The notes below the pieces were generated by a model. The model worked only from the letters and a program-made list of their open reading frames with translations. It had not been told where the DNA came from and did not search any database. The translations under genes and the position numbers were made by a program. From Sphingomonas leidyi (GTDB lineage: Bacteria > Pseudomonadota > Alphaproteobacteria > Sphingomonadales > Sphingomonadaceae), in the NCBI RefSeq assembly GCF_011761945.1, contig NZ_JAASQV010000001.1, positions 1,364,001 through 1,428,000 of the forward strand: a stretch of 64,000 nucleotides of DNA, given 5' to 3'. Shown one piece after another: positions 40,830 to 49,240 of the stretch; within the stretch, counting starts at the first letter, position 1, and the number at the start of each line of letters is the position of its first letter.

Positions 40830-42621
40830 TGCCGTCCTGATGAAAGGCGAGCTTGCGCATGTTGAGCTTGACTGCGGCCGGACCCTGCATGCCGGGGAAT
40901 TTCGGCCACATGCCCTGCGCCAGCGCCTCGCGGCTGCTCGATTTCCGGCCTTCCTGGTTCTCGTACATCCAATAGTTGCGCAGCACGGTCATCACATAGC
41001 CGCGCGTCTCCCAATAGGGGATGCTCTCGATGTAGAGCAGCGGATCGCCGCCATCCTTGATCATCGCGTTCCAGTTGGCGACGGGAGTGGGGCCGGCATT
41101 GTAGGAGGCGATCACCTTGGGCAGCAGCCCGCCGGTAAAGGGCTGGTCGCGCAACTGCTCGAGATAGGACTGGCCGATCTCCATGTTGACCGAAGGCTTG
41201 GTCAGGTCGCTGGCGGCATAAGTCCTGCCGTTGCGCCGGCCGATATCGATCGCCGCGCCGGTCTTCACCTGCATCAGGCCCATCGCGCCGGCCGCGCTGC
41301 GGATCTCCGAGTTGAAGCGCGATTCCTGGAGCGTGTGGGCGAACACCAGCGCCTTGTCGACGCGCCAGCCGCCGGCCGGGGTCCAGTTCGGCGCCGGATA
41401 GCGCGCGGCGGTGAGCGGCTGGGTGCCCTGCGGGCAATTGTGGGTGAGCCAGAGCTGGGTGGAGGGCAGGCTCAGGCGGCCGGCCAGGCGGGTGAGGGCG
41501 AGATGTTCGGAAGGGTTGCCGATCTTGGCCTGGTAGCGCAGCACCTCGTCGGCCAGGCCGTCCTCGTCGATCTCGACCAGCGCGGCGGCGACGCGCACGT
41601 TCGGGCGGCGCTCCAGCGCGCGCCAGTCCTCGGCGACGAACTTCTCGCCCTTGCCGGGCTTGTCCTCGATGCCGAGCGCCGATTTGGCGAGCAGGCCATA
41701 GAAGGTCTCGCCATATTGCGTGGCGGCGCGCAGCTTCGTCGCCACCCTGTCCGGGCGGCCGCACGCCATTTCGGCGCGCGAGCCCCAATAAAGGCCGGCG
41801 GAGCGCAGCTCGGTATCGGCGGCGCGGGTGGCGACGCGTTCGAAGGCGGCGGTGGCGCCGCTGCAGTCCTGTTCGCGCCAGGCGGCGAGCCCGGCGACCC
41901 AATCGGCCTGGGGCGCCCAGTCGCCCGCGCCGTCCTGTGCCTTGGCGGCGACGCGGCGGGCATTGCCGTCGTCTCCGGCGACGTAATAGATCCAGGCGAC
42001 CTTCTGCTGCCACTCCGTCCTGGCCTCGGGCGTCAGGTCTGCCTCGAACCTGGCGACCACGCCTTCGGCCTCGGCGCCCTGATCGGCCTTCACATAGGGC
42101 TGGATGGCGAGCGCGATCTCGGTGGCGGCGGTGTCGCTCTTGATCGAGCGGGCGCGCTGGCGGACGGGCGCGCCGTCATACCAGATCAGCCGCGCCGCCG
42201 CCGGGATGGCGGGGGTGGCCGCGGCGCCGCGCGTCCTGGCCATGCGGCTGAGCTGGTCGGCCTGGGGCAGTTCGGGTGCATCGCCGATCAGCTGGAGCAG
42301 CGGGGCGAGTTCGACCTTGGGCGAGTTCTTCGCAGTGTAGAGCTCGGCGCGCGCGATCGCATGGAGCGGGCCCGGCTTCATCGAATCGAGCTGGAGCTGC
42401 GCATCCTGCCAGCGCTGGGCGTGGATCGCGGCGAATACCTTGCGATATCCGGCCTTCTGGTCCGAATCGAGCTGATCGGGAATGCCGTCGCCTTCGCGCG
42501 GGGCGGGGGCAGCGACGCCGTCGTCGGCGGTGTTGGCACCGTCCGCGCCCGGAAGGTCGGCGGCATGGGCGAGCGCCGGCGACGCAAGCAACGCGGCGGC
42601 AAACAGGATACGCATGGTCAC
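40816..42621 (-). CDS. Soluble lytic murein transglycosylase (Slt70-like)
   Basis: The 601-residue periplasmic enzyme cleaves peptidoglycan glycan strands to anhydromuramyl products. A signal peptide (about 1-21, [15 protein letters not shown]) is followed by a long alpha-helical superhelical domain and a C-terminal SLT domain. The catalytic glutamate lies in [12 protein letters not shown], followed by [13 protein letters not shown] and [11 protein letters not shown]. The start taken is GTG 42621, overlapping the stop of the upstream gene (GTGA); ATG 42615 two codons later is equally possible. Confidence 0.92.
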   Translation of the reverse strand: MTMRILFAAALLASPALAHAADLPGADGANTADDGVAAPAPREGDGIPDQLDSDQKAGYRKVFAAIHAQRWQDAQLQLDSMKPGPLHAIARAELYTAKNSPKVELAPLLQLIGDAPELPQADQLSRMARTRGAAATPAIPAAARLIWYDGAPVRQRARSIKSDTAATEIALAIQPYVKADQGAEAEGVVARFEADLTPEARTEWQQKVAWIYYVAGDDGNARRVAAKAQDGAGDWAPQADWVAGLAAWREQDCSGATAAFERVATRAADTELRSAGLYWGSRAEMACGRPDRVATKLRAATQYGETFYGLLAKSALGIEDKPGKGEKFVAEDWRALERRPNVRVAAALVEIDEDGLADEVLRYQAKIGNPSEHLALTRLAGRLSLPSTQLWLTHNCPQGTQPLTAARYPAPNWTPAGGWRVDKALVFAHTLQESRFNSEIRSAAGAMGLMQVKTGAAIDIGRRNGRTYAASDLTKPSVNMEIGQSYLEQLRDQPFTGGLLPKVIASYNAGPTPVANWNAMIKDGGDPLLYIESIPYWETRGYVMTVLRNYWMYENQEGRKSSSREALAQGMWPKFPGMQGPAAVKLNMRKLAFHQDGNANR

Positions 42622-43334
42622 AGGCTCCCCCGGGTCAACAGCAACAGGTGCTTCCAGGCTTCGCTTTTGGCGGCGGGGCGCTCCAGCAGGAAACGCGGGT
42701 GCAGGCTCGCCACTGCCTGTGTTTTTCCGCCGAAATGGTTAACATCGACTAAACCATTGGCCGATGCGCCGTCGTTCGCCTCGACCACGACACGGCTCGC
42801 CGCCTGGCCCAGGATCAGCAGCCTGGCGGGCTGGAGCAGCTTCAGGTGATGCTTGGCGATCTCGATCAGCCTGCCCTCCTGGTCGGGCGGGATGCGCCCG
42901 GCCAGCGGACGGGCGACGGCGAGCGACAGGAAATAGACCGAATCGCGGGCGATTCCCGCGGCAGTCAGCATGCGCGAGAACAGCTTTCCGGCCGCGCCAT
43001 CTGCCAGGAGCGCGTCCTGATCGTCGCTTTCGGGCATGTCGGTGAGCACCACCAGCGCGGCATCCGCGGGGCCGCCGGGGCCGATCCGCGGAGTCAGCCA
43101 GGCGGCTTCGGGAACGGTCTCGCCGGTGCGCCAGGCCGTGAAGGCGGCAAGCGTATCGGGCAGGGTTTCGGGCTGGGGCGACGTTACGGCAGCCTGTGCC
43201 GGCTGCACCGGGGCGGGCCGCGCGAGCCAGTCGCGAGCCTCCTCTTCCTGAAGGGTTTCGACCCCCGCGTCGCGCCACCATTCGAGCGCGCTCGCCAGGG
43301 TACGCCCCCAATCCGCTGTGTACTCGCCTCCCAC
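42618..43334 (-). CDS. Uracil-DNA glycosylase-like protein lacking all cysteines
   Basis: The 238-residue protein resembles family 4/5 uracil-DNA glycosylases from about residue 90: AALVVLTDMPESDDQ stands where GEAPGxxED is expected, GKLFSRMLTAAGI and LLILGQAASRVV follow, and ASLHPRFLLERPAAKSEAW matches the last motif. It contains no cysteine at all, so the iron-sulfur cluster of family 4 is absent, and motif 1 is altered. It may be an inactive or altered DNA-binding relative. The start GTG 43334 was inferred. It heads an operon with the lytic transglycosylase and moaB. Confidence 0.7.
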   Translation of the reverse strand: MGGEYTADWGRTLASALEWWRDAGVETLQEEEARDWLARPAPVQPAQAAVTSPQPETLPDTLAAFTAWRTGETVPEAAWLTPRIGPGGPADAALVVLTDMPESDDQDALLADGAAGKLFSRMLTAAGIARDSVYFLSLAVARPLAGRIPPDQEGRLIEIAKHHLKLLQPARLLILGQAASRVVVEANDGASANGLVDVNHFGGKTQAVASLHPRFLLERPAAKSEAWKHLLLLTRGSL

Positions 43335-43461
43335 GCTGCCTAAGAGTCATGCCTTGACGGGCGGGTCAATCTGCCTTCATCGACCAAGGGACAGGACGTT
43401 GCCAGCATGCGACGACAAGCGATGCGGCAGGTGCCAGGCCAAGATTATGAAGGATGCGATG

Positions 43462-45114
43462 ATGAGCGAACGGGAGTCGATGCCCTATGACGTCGTGATC
43501 GTCGGCGCAGGCCCCGCGGGCCTTTCGGCGGCGATCCGGCTGAAGCAGCTGGCCGGGGAGGCGGGCAGCGAGCTTTCGGTGTGCATCCTCGAAAAGGGCT
43601 CGGAGGTGGGCGCCCATATCCTCTCCGGCGCGGTGATCGACCCCAGGGCGCTGGACGAGTTGCTGCCGAGCTGGCGCGACGATGGCTGCCCGCTGGCGGC
43701 CACGCCGGTGACCGAGAATCACCACTGGGTGCTCAGCGAGAAGGGCAAGTCGGGCTTTCCCGAGTTCATCACGCCGCCGTTCCTGCACAACAAGGGCACC
43801 TATACCGGCTCGCTCGGCAATCTCTGCCGCTGGCTGGCCGACAAGGCGCAGGAAATGGGCGTCGAGATCTTCCCGGGCTTTGCCGCGGCCGAGATCCTCT
43901 ATCACGACAATGGCAGCGTGAAGGGCGTCGCCACCGGCGACATGGGCGTGGCGCGCGACGGCGAGCACAAGCCCGACTATCAGCCGGGCCTCGAGCTGCA
44001 CGCCAAATACACGTTCTTTGCCGAGGGCTGTCGCGGCCACCTGACCAAGCAGCTGATCCGCAACTTCGCGCTCGATGCGGACAGCCAGCCGCAGATCTAC
44101 GGCATCGGCATCAAGGAGCTTTGGGACATCGATCCCGCCCATCACGTGCCGGGCCGCGTGATCCACACCCAGGGCTGGCCGCTGACCGACGGCGCCAATG
44201 GCGGCGGCTTCCTCTATCACCAGGCGGACGGGCAGGTCGCGCTCGGCTTCGTCACCTGGCTCAGCTACAAGAACCCCTATCTCTCGCCCTTCCAGGAGAT
44301 GCAGCGCTGGAAGACCCATCCGGAGATCGCGGCGATCCTGAAGGGCGGCAAGCGCGTCTCCTATGGCGCGCGTGCCATTTCGGACGGCGGCTTCCAGTCG
44401 GTGCCCAAGCTGGTCGCGCCCGGCGCTGCCCTGATCGGCGACGCGGCGGGCTTCCTCAACGTGCCGCGCATCAAGGGCACGCACACGTCGATGAAGAGCG
44501 GCATGATGGCGGCGGAAGCGGCCTTCGCCGCGGTCGGCGCCGGGCGCGAGGCGGACGAACTGGCCGCCTATCCCGAGGCCTATAAGAAGAGCTGGGTCTA
44601 CAAGGAACTGCGCGGCGTGCGCAACGTGGCGCCGCTGGTCAAGAAGTTCGGCGACACCTGGGGCACGCTGCTCGCCGGCGCGGCGATGTGGATGGAGCTG
44701 CTCGGCCTGCGCTGGCCCTTCACCATGAAGCACAAGCCCGACAATGAGGGCCTGTGGCACGCATCGGTGGCGCCGAAGATCGACTATCCCAAGCCCGATG
44801 GCGTGCTCACCTTCGATCGCCTCACCTCGGTGTTCATCTCGAATACCAATCACGAGGAGGACCAGCCCGTCCATCTGACGCTGAAGGATCCGGAAATCCC
44901 GATCGGCTACAATCTTCCGGTGTACGCCGAGCCGGCCCAGCGCTACTGTCCGGCGGGTGTGTACGAAGTGGTCGGCGAAGGCGACGATCTGCGCTTCCAG
45001 ATCAACGCGCAGAATTGCGTCCACTGCAAGACGTGCGACATCAAGGATCCCACGCAGAACATCAACTGGGTGGTCCCCGAAGGCGGGGGCGGACCCAATT
45101 ATCCGAACATGTAG
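43462..45114 (+). CDS. Electron transfer flavoprotein-ubiquinone oxidoreductase
   Basis: The 550-residue membrane-associated enzyme passes electrons from ETF, reduced by acyl-CoA dehydrogenases, to ubiquinone. The FAD motif VVIVGAGPAGLSAAIRL is at the N-terminus, the ubiquinone-region motif GSEVGAHILSGAVIDPRAL follows, and the C-terminal 4Fe-4S ligands are in CPAGVYE and CVHCKTCDIKDP. The end GGGGPNYPNM is typical. ATG 43462 was chosen because AAGGA lies seven bases upstream; ATG 43459 and ATG 43447 are alternatives. It fits beta-oxidation with the acyl-CoA ligases and enoyl-CoA hydratase of this window. Confidence 0.95.
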   Translation: MSERESMPYDVVIVGAGPAGLSAAIRLKQLAGEAGSELSVCILEKGSEVGAHILSGAVIDPRALDELLPSWRDDGCPLAATPVTENHHWVLSEKGKSGFPEFITPPFLHNKGTYTGSLGNLCRWLADKAQEMGVEIFPGFAAAEILYHDNGSVKGVATGDMGVARDGEHKPDYQPGLELHAKYTFFAEGCRGHLTKQLIRNFALDADSQPQIYGIGIKELWDIDPAHHVPGRVIHTQGWPLTDGANGGGFLYHQADGQVALGFVTWLSYKNPYLSPFQEMQRWKTHPEIAAILKGGKRVSYGARAISDGGFQSVPKLVAPGAALIGDAAGFLNVPRIKGTHTSMKSGMMAAEAAFAAVGAGREADELAAYPEAYKKSWVYKELRGVRNVAPLVKKFGDTWGTLLAGAAMWMELLGLRWPFTMKHKPDNEGLWHASVAPKIDYPKPDGVLTFDRLTSVFISNTNHEEDQPVHLTLKDPEIPIGYNLPVYAEPAQRYCPAGVYEVVGEGDDLRFQINAQNCVHCKTCDIKDPTQNINWVVPEGGGGPNYPNM

Positions 45115-46696
45115 CCTCGCGCTCGCGCTGCTGGCGGCGCTGCCCGCCACGGCGCAGCGGGCCGCGCCGCCGAACGAGCTGCGCGACTATGCCCGTGCCC
45201 GCGCCGCCGATGCGGCGGGCGAGCCGGTGCTCGCCGCCGCCGGCTATGCCCGCACGCTCGCCGCCGTGCCCGACGATCCGGTGCTGGCGATGCGCGCCTA
45301 TCGCCAGGGGCTGGCGGCCGGCGACTTCGCCCTCGCCACCCGCGCCGCCGCCGTGCTGGTCAAGGCCGGCACCGCGCCGCCCGATACCGACCTGCTCGCC
45401 TTCGCCGTCGCGCTGCACGGCAAGGACCGGCTCGGCGCCGAAAAGGCATTGGAGCGGCTCGCGCGCGCGCAGCTCGACTTCATGGTGCCCGTGCTCGGCG
45501 CCTGGCTCGCGGTCGATCGCGGCCAGGACCCGTTGCCGCTGCTCGACACCGCGCGGGGAAATCCGCTCGCATCCCGTTTTGCCGGCCGCAATCGCGCGCT
45601 GCTGCTGATCGCCTCGGGCAAGGCCGATCAGGGCCTGTTCGCGCTCGCCGCCGCGCGCGGTACCGAAGACGCGTCGGACCGGCGGATCGATGCCGGTATC
45701 GCGCTGCTCCGCACCGGCAAGGGCGACCAGGCGCAGTTCGTCCTCGGCGATCTTGCCGGCGCTTCCCCGGCCTGGCGCAAGCGCGAGGCGAAGGCCGGCA
45801 GGCCCGGTGCCGCTTTCGGTGCGGCGCACGTCTTCCTCAGCCTCGCCAGCGACCTGGGCAGCGAGGATATCGCCCCGCTCTCGATCCTGCTCGCCCGTGC
45901 GGCGCTGCTGCTCGATCCGCAGGAGGAGCGGGCGCGGCTGCGGCTTGCCGACGCCCTGTCGCGCAGCGACGCGACCGACCTGGCGCTGGCGACGCTGGCC
46001 GCGATCGCTGCCGACAGCCCGTTCGCGCGCGGCGCCGCTGCCGGCCGGATCGCCGCGCTCCGCCGCGCCGGCCGCCTGCCCGAGGCGCTCGCGGATGCCC
46101 GGGCGCTGGCCGCGCCGGCAGGGGCAAGCGCGCAGGAGATCCGCGACTATGGCGAGCTGCTGTTCCAGGTCGAGCGCTATGCCGATGCGGCCGACGCCTT
46201 CGCCCGGGCGATTGCGCGGACGGGCGGCGATGGCGGTTGGGAGCTTCACTATCTGCACGGCGCCGCGCTCGATCGCGCCGGCCGCTGGGACGCGGCACTG
46301 CCCGAGCTCCAGCGCGCCGTCCAGCTTGCGCCCGAAGAGCCCGAAGCGCTGACCTGGCTCGGCAATGCCCAGGTCGAGCGCGGCGTCGACCTGCCCGCGG
46401 CCCAGGCGCTGCTCGAGCGTGCCAGCAAGCTGAAGCCCGACGATCCCGAAATCACCGACTCGCTCGGCCGCGCCTATTATGCCGACGGCCAGCTGGCCAA
46501 GGCAGTGCCGCTGCTCGAAGCGGCGGTGCGCGCCGATCCGGGCGGCGCCCGCGCCAACGAGCATCTGGGCGACGCCTATTGGAAGCTCGGCCGCCGGGTG
46601 GAGGCGCGCTACGCCTGGCGCGCTGCCCAAGTGACCGCCGACGAGGGCGATGTTGCCCGGCTCAAGGCCAAGCTCGCCGACGGGCTGACGCAATGA
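45098..46696 (+). CDS. Exported tetratricopeptide repeat protein, non-standard start
   Basis: The protein of about 532 residues has a signal-peptide-like start (CSLALALLAALPATAQ) and then helical repeats; clear TPR motifs lie in the C-terminal half, such as PEALTWLGNAQVERG, PEITDSLGRAYYADGQLAKAVPLLEAAV and RANEHLGDAYWKLGRR in outline. No ATG, GTG or TTG occurs in frame near the signal peptide; the only candidates are ATT 45098 or ATC 45101, six bases after GGGGGCGGA. The only upstream standard codon is GTG 44957 inside the preceding gene. It overlaps the ETF-QO end and its stop overlaps ispE (ATGA). The role is unknown; periplasmic scaffolding is likely. Confidence 0.75.
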   Translation: MIRTCSLALALLAALPATAQRAAPPNELRDYARARAADAAGEPVLAAAGYARTLAAVPDDPVLAMRAYRQGLAAGDFALATRAAAVLVKAGTAPPDTDLLAFAVALHGKDRLGAEKALERLARAQLDFMVPVLGAWLAVDRGQDPLPLLDTARGNPLASRFAGRNRALLLIASGKADQGLFALAAARGTEDASDRRIDAGIALLRTGKGDQAQFVLGDLAGASPAWRKREAKAGRPGAAFGAAHVFLSLASDLGSEDIAPLSILLARAALLLDPQEERARLRLADALSRSDATDLALATLAAIAADSPFARGAAAGRIAALRRAGRLPEALADARALAAPAGASAQEIRDYGELLFQVERYADAADAFARAIARTGGDGGWELHYLHGAALDRAGRWDAALPELQRAVQLAPEEPEALTWLGNAQVERGVDLPAAQALLERASKLKPDDPEITDSLGRAYYADGQLAKAVPLLEAAVRADPGGARANEHLGDAYWKLGRRVEARYAWRAAQVTADEGDVARLKAKLADGLTQ

Positions 46697-47493
46697 TCGT
46701 CGAGACCGCGAAGGCCAAGCTCAACCTGGCGCTGCACGTGCGCGCCCGGCGGGCGGATGGCTATCACGAGCTGGAGACGCTGTTCGCCTTTGTCGAGCAT
46801 GGTGACATCGTCAGCGTAACGCGCGCCGAGGCCGACAGCTTCATGCTCGCCGGCCCCTTCGCCGGGGTGCTCGCCGGGGAGGGCGGCAATCTGGTTACCC
46901 GCGCGGCCGCGGAATTCGCCCGCGAATTCGGCCATGGCGCGCACGCGATCACGCTCGACAAGCGCCTGCCCGTCGCCTCGGGCATCGGCGGCGGCTCGGC
47001 CGATGCGGCGGCGACGCTGCGGGCGCTGGGGCGGCTGCACGGCATCTCGGTGGCGGACATGTTCCCCATCGCCGCCGCGCTGGGCTCGGACGTCCCGGCC
47101 TGCCTTCATGGCGTCACTGCGATCGGGCGGGGCAGGGGCGAGCGGCTGGAGCCGGTTCCCGGCCTGCCGGGCACGCCGGTGCTGCTGGTCAATCCGGGCG
47201 TCGCCGTCTCCACTGCCGAGGTGTTTCGCCGCTGGGACGGCATCGATCGCGGGCCGCTTCCGGCCGATCCGCGCGCGGGCCGCAACGATCTCGAGCCGCC
47301 GGCCCGGGCGATTGCGCCGGTGATCGACGATGTGCTGGACGCATTGGCGGGTGCGCCGGGGGCGGGGCTGGTGCGCATGTCCGGCTCCGGCGCGACCTGC
47401 TTCGCGCTGTTCGACGGCGAGGCGAGCCGCGATGCGGCGGCGGCGGCGCTGTCCGGCCGGGGCTGGTGGATGCTGTCGACTCGGTTGACCTGA
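46693..47493 (+). CDS. ispE: 4-diphosphocytidyl-2-C-methyl-D-erythritol kinase
   Basis: The 266-residue GHMP kinase phosphorylates CDP-methylerythritol in the MEP route to isoprenoids. It has the N-terminal AKAKLNLALHVRARRADGYHELET, the ATP loop PVASGIGGGSADAAATL and the C-terminal GLVRMSGSGATCFALF. The ATG overlaps the TPR gene stop, so the essential gene is translated with it. Confidence 0.95.
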   Translation: MIVETAKAKLNLALHVRARRADGYHELETLFAFVEHGDIVSVTRAEADSFMLAGPFAGVLAGEGGNLVTRAAAEFAREFGHGAHAITLDKRLPVASGIGGGSADAAATLRALGRLHGISVADMFPIAAALGSDVPACLHGVTAIGRGRGERLEPVPGLPGTPVLLVNPGVAVSTAEVFRRWDGIDRGPLPADPRAGRNDLEPPARAIAPVIDDVLDALAGAPGAGLVRMSGSGATCFALFDGEASRDAAAAALSGRGWWMLSTRLT

Positions 47494-47615
47494 TTTCCCG
47501 GGGCTTGCCTGGCGCCCCTCGCCATTAACCATGCTCGCACACCCGGTCTTTCCCCTTTTCGGCCTATGTCATGGCCAGCGGATCGACTGCCGGGAGCAGA
47601 ACGTCTGTCGGTGGC

Positions 47616-47631
47616 GCGGGCGAAAGCCCGC
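47616..47631. repeat. Short hairpin with GAAA loop
   Basis: GCGGGC and GCCCGC pair around GAAA. It lies in the 194-base gap between ispE and the enoyl-CoA hydratase gene; no other feature was seen there. It resembles the hairpin core at 49108-49139. Confidence 0.4.
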
Positions 47632-47687
47632 CCCATCCTGGCACCCATCCCCTTGACAGCGCCGCCCCATTCGGGCCGATCCGCGCC

Positions 47688-48410
47688 ATGATCCATCTCA
47701 CCCGCAACGGCCATGTCGCCACCATCGCGCTCGCCCGGCCCGAGGCGAAGAACGCGCTCCCCACCGCGGCCTGGCAGGCGCTGGCCGCCGCGGCGCGCGA
47801 TGTCGGCGATGCCCGCGCCGTGATCCTCAGGTCCGACGTGCCCGGCATCTTCTCCGCCGGCGCCGATATCCGCGAGTTCGAGCAGCTCCAGGCCGATCCG
47901 GCGCTGCGCACCCGTTTCCGCCAGGCCATGCGCGAGGGGATCGAGGCGATCGCCGCGCTGCCCATGCCGGTGATCGCTGCGGTCGATGGCGGCTGCTTCG
48001 GCGCAGCGGTGGCGCTGATCCTCGCCGCCGATATCCGCATCGCCGGCGCCCAGGCCGAATTCGCGATCACGCCCGCCCGGCTGGGGATCGGCTATCCGCG
48101 CGAGGACGTCGCCCGGCTGGAGGCGCAGGTGGGGAGGGGCATGGCTGCGCTGCTGCTCTTCACCGGCGACAAGCTGCGGCCCGACGAGGTCCACAAGATC
48201 GGGCTGGTCGAGCTCAAGACCCGCAAGGCGATCGAGACCGCCACCGCCATGGCGAACGCGATCGCGGGCAACGCCCCCCAGGCGGTCAGGCTGCTCAAGC
48301 GCACCCTGGGCGGCGAACAGACCGACCGCGACTTCGAGGACGCGTTCGGCGGCCCCGAATTCGCCGAGGGCCTTGCCGCCTTCCGCGCGCGCCGGAGCCC
48401 CGGCTGGTGA
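47688..48410 (+). CDS. Enoyl-CoA hydratase/isomerase family protein
   Basis: The 240-residue protein has the crotonase fold: RPEAKNALPTAAWQAL, the oxyanion-hole stretches IFSAGADIREF and AAVDGGCFGAAVALILAADIRIA in outline, then TPARLGIGYP. The two catalytic glutamates of classical hydratases are not both obvious, so the reaction (hydration, isomerisation or other) is uncertain. ATG 47688 was chosen; a longer frame from 47571 runs through the hairpin repeat and is unlikely. The stop overlaps the next start. Confidence 0.85.
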   Translation: MIHLTRNGHVATIALARPEAKNALPTAAWQALAAAARDVGDARAVILRSDVPGIFSAGADIREFEQLQADPALRTRFRQAMREGIEAIAALPMPVIAAVDGGCFGAAVALILAADIRIAGAQAEFAITPARLGIGYPREDVARLEAQVGRGMAALLLFTGDKLRPDEVHKIGLVELKTRKAIETATAMANAIAGNAPQAVRLLKRTLGGEQTDRDFEDAFGGPEFAEGLAAFRARRSPGW

Positions 48411-49108
48411 GCGCCGCCGAGATCCTGGAAGGCAGTGCCCGGGGCGTGCTCCTGTTGTGCGACCACGCCTCCAGCGCCGTGCCGGCGGACATCGATCTCG
48501 GCATCGATCCCGCGCTGCTCGACAATCACATCGCCATCGATATCGGCGCCGCCGCCGTCACGCGCGCGCTGGCGGCCCGGCTCGGCTGCCCGGCGATCCT
48601 TGCCACGGTCTCGCGGCTGGTGATCGACCTGCACCGCGAACCCGATCATATCGGCCTGATCCCGCACCGGAGCGACGGCCATCCGATCCCCGGCAACGAA
48701 ACGGTCGACCGGGCCGGGCGCATCGCCCGTTTCCATGCGCCCTATCACCGCGTGCTTCGCGACCATGTCCGCGCCCAGCGGCCCAGGTTGATCCTCTCGA
48801 TCCACAGCTTCACGCCTTGCCTGGAACATGGCGGCACCGATCGGCCCTGGCAGGTGGGCGTGCTCTACAACCGCGATGTCCGCGCCGCGCACCCGACGGT
48901 CGCCTTCTTCCGGGAGCACGGCTTCGTCACCGGTGACAACGAGCCCTATTCGGGCCGGCTGCTGAACGCGACGCTAAACCGCCATGCCGAGGGGCAGGGC
49001 ATCCCCTCGGTCGCGATCGAGATCCGCAACGACCTGATCCGCGATGATGCCGGGGTGGCGGAGTGGGCGGCGGTGCTGGCGGCGCTGGCGGGGCATTTGC
49101 TCCGATAG
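48407..49108 (+). CDS. N-formylglutamate amidohydrolase family protein
   Basis: The 233-residue protein matches the N-formylglutamate amidohydrolase (HutG/FGase) family: LLLCDHASSAVPADID, HIAIDIGAAAVT, VIDLHREPDH, LILSIHSFTPCLEH and SVAIEIRNDLI. These zinc enzymes release formate from N-formyl amino acids, classically the last step of histidine breakdown; no hut genes are near, so another formyl or peptide-like substrate is possible. The GTG start at 48407 overlaps the hydratase stop. Confidence 0.87.
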   Translation: MSAAEILEGSARGVLLLCDHASSAVPADIDLGIDPALLDNHIAIDIGAAAVTRALAARLGCPAILATVSRLVIDLHREPDHIGLIPHRSDGHPIPGNETVDRAGRIARFHAPYHRVLRDHVRAQRPRLILSIHSFTPCLEHGGTDRPWQVGVLYNRDVRAAHPTVAFFREHGFVTGDNEPYSGRLLNATLNRHAEGQGIPSVAIEIRNDLIRDDAGVAEWAAVLAALAGHLLR

Positions 49109-49139
49109 CCGTCATCCCCGCGAAAGCCGGGACGACGGC
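49108..49139. repeat. Hairpin of the GTCATCCC...GGGACGAC type
   Basis: GCCGTC (49108-49113) pairs with GACGGC (49134-49139), with an inner CCCCGC/GC-GGG stem around GAAA. It begins within the stop of the amidohydrolase gene and may terminate it. A degenerate relative is at 55706-55730. Confidence 0.5.
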
Positions 49140-49186
49140 AGATGGGAGGCCGGGCACAGGCGCGCTTCTTCCTCCGCCACAAAAAG

Positions 49187-49209
49187 TTTGCGCAATAGTC
49201 TTGCGTAAA
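49187..49209. promoter_or_regulatory. 9-5-9 inverted repeat upstream of ilvD
   Basis: TTTGCGCAA (49187-49195) and TTGCGTAAA (49201-49209) are complementary at eight of nine bases around TAGTC. A third TTGCGCAT lies at 49232-49239, next to the ilvD start. It is a candidate operator, or part of the promoter. Confidence 0.4.
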
Positions 49210-49240
49210 ACCGCCTTCTCGCGACATAGGCTTGCGCATC

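Noticed and set aside
43354..43369. TTGAC-N6-GTCAA inverted repeat before the ETF-QO gene
   Set aside because: Only five-base arms; such short repeats are common by chance.
47571..47687. N-terminal extension of the enoyl-CoA hydratase
   Set aside because: It runs through a hairpin repeat and adds a Gly/Ser/Pro-rich stretch absent from the family; ATG 47688 fits the domain start.
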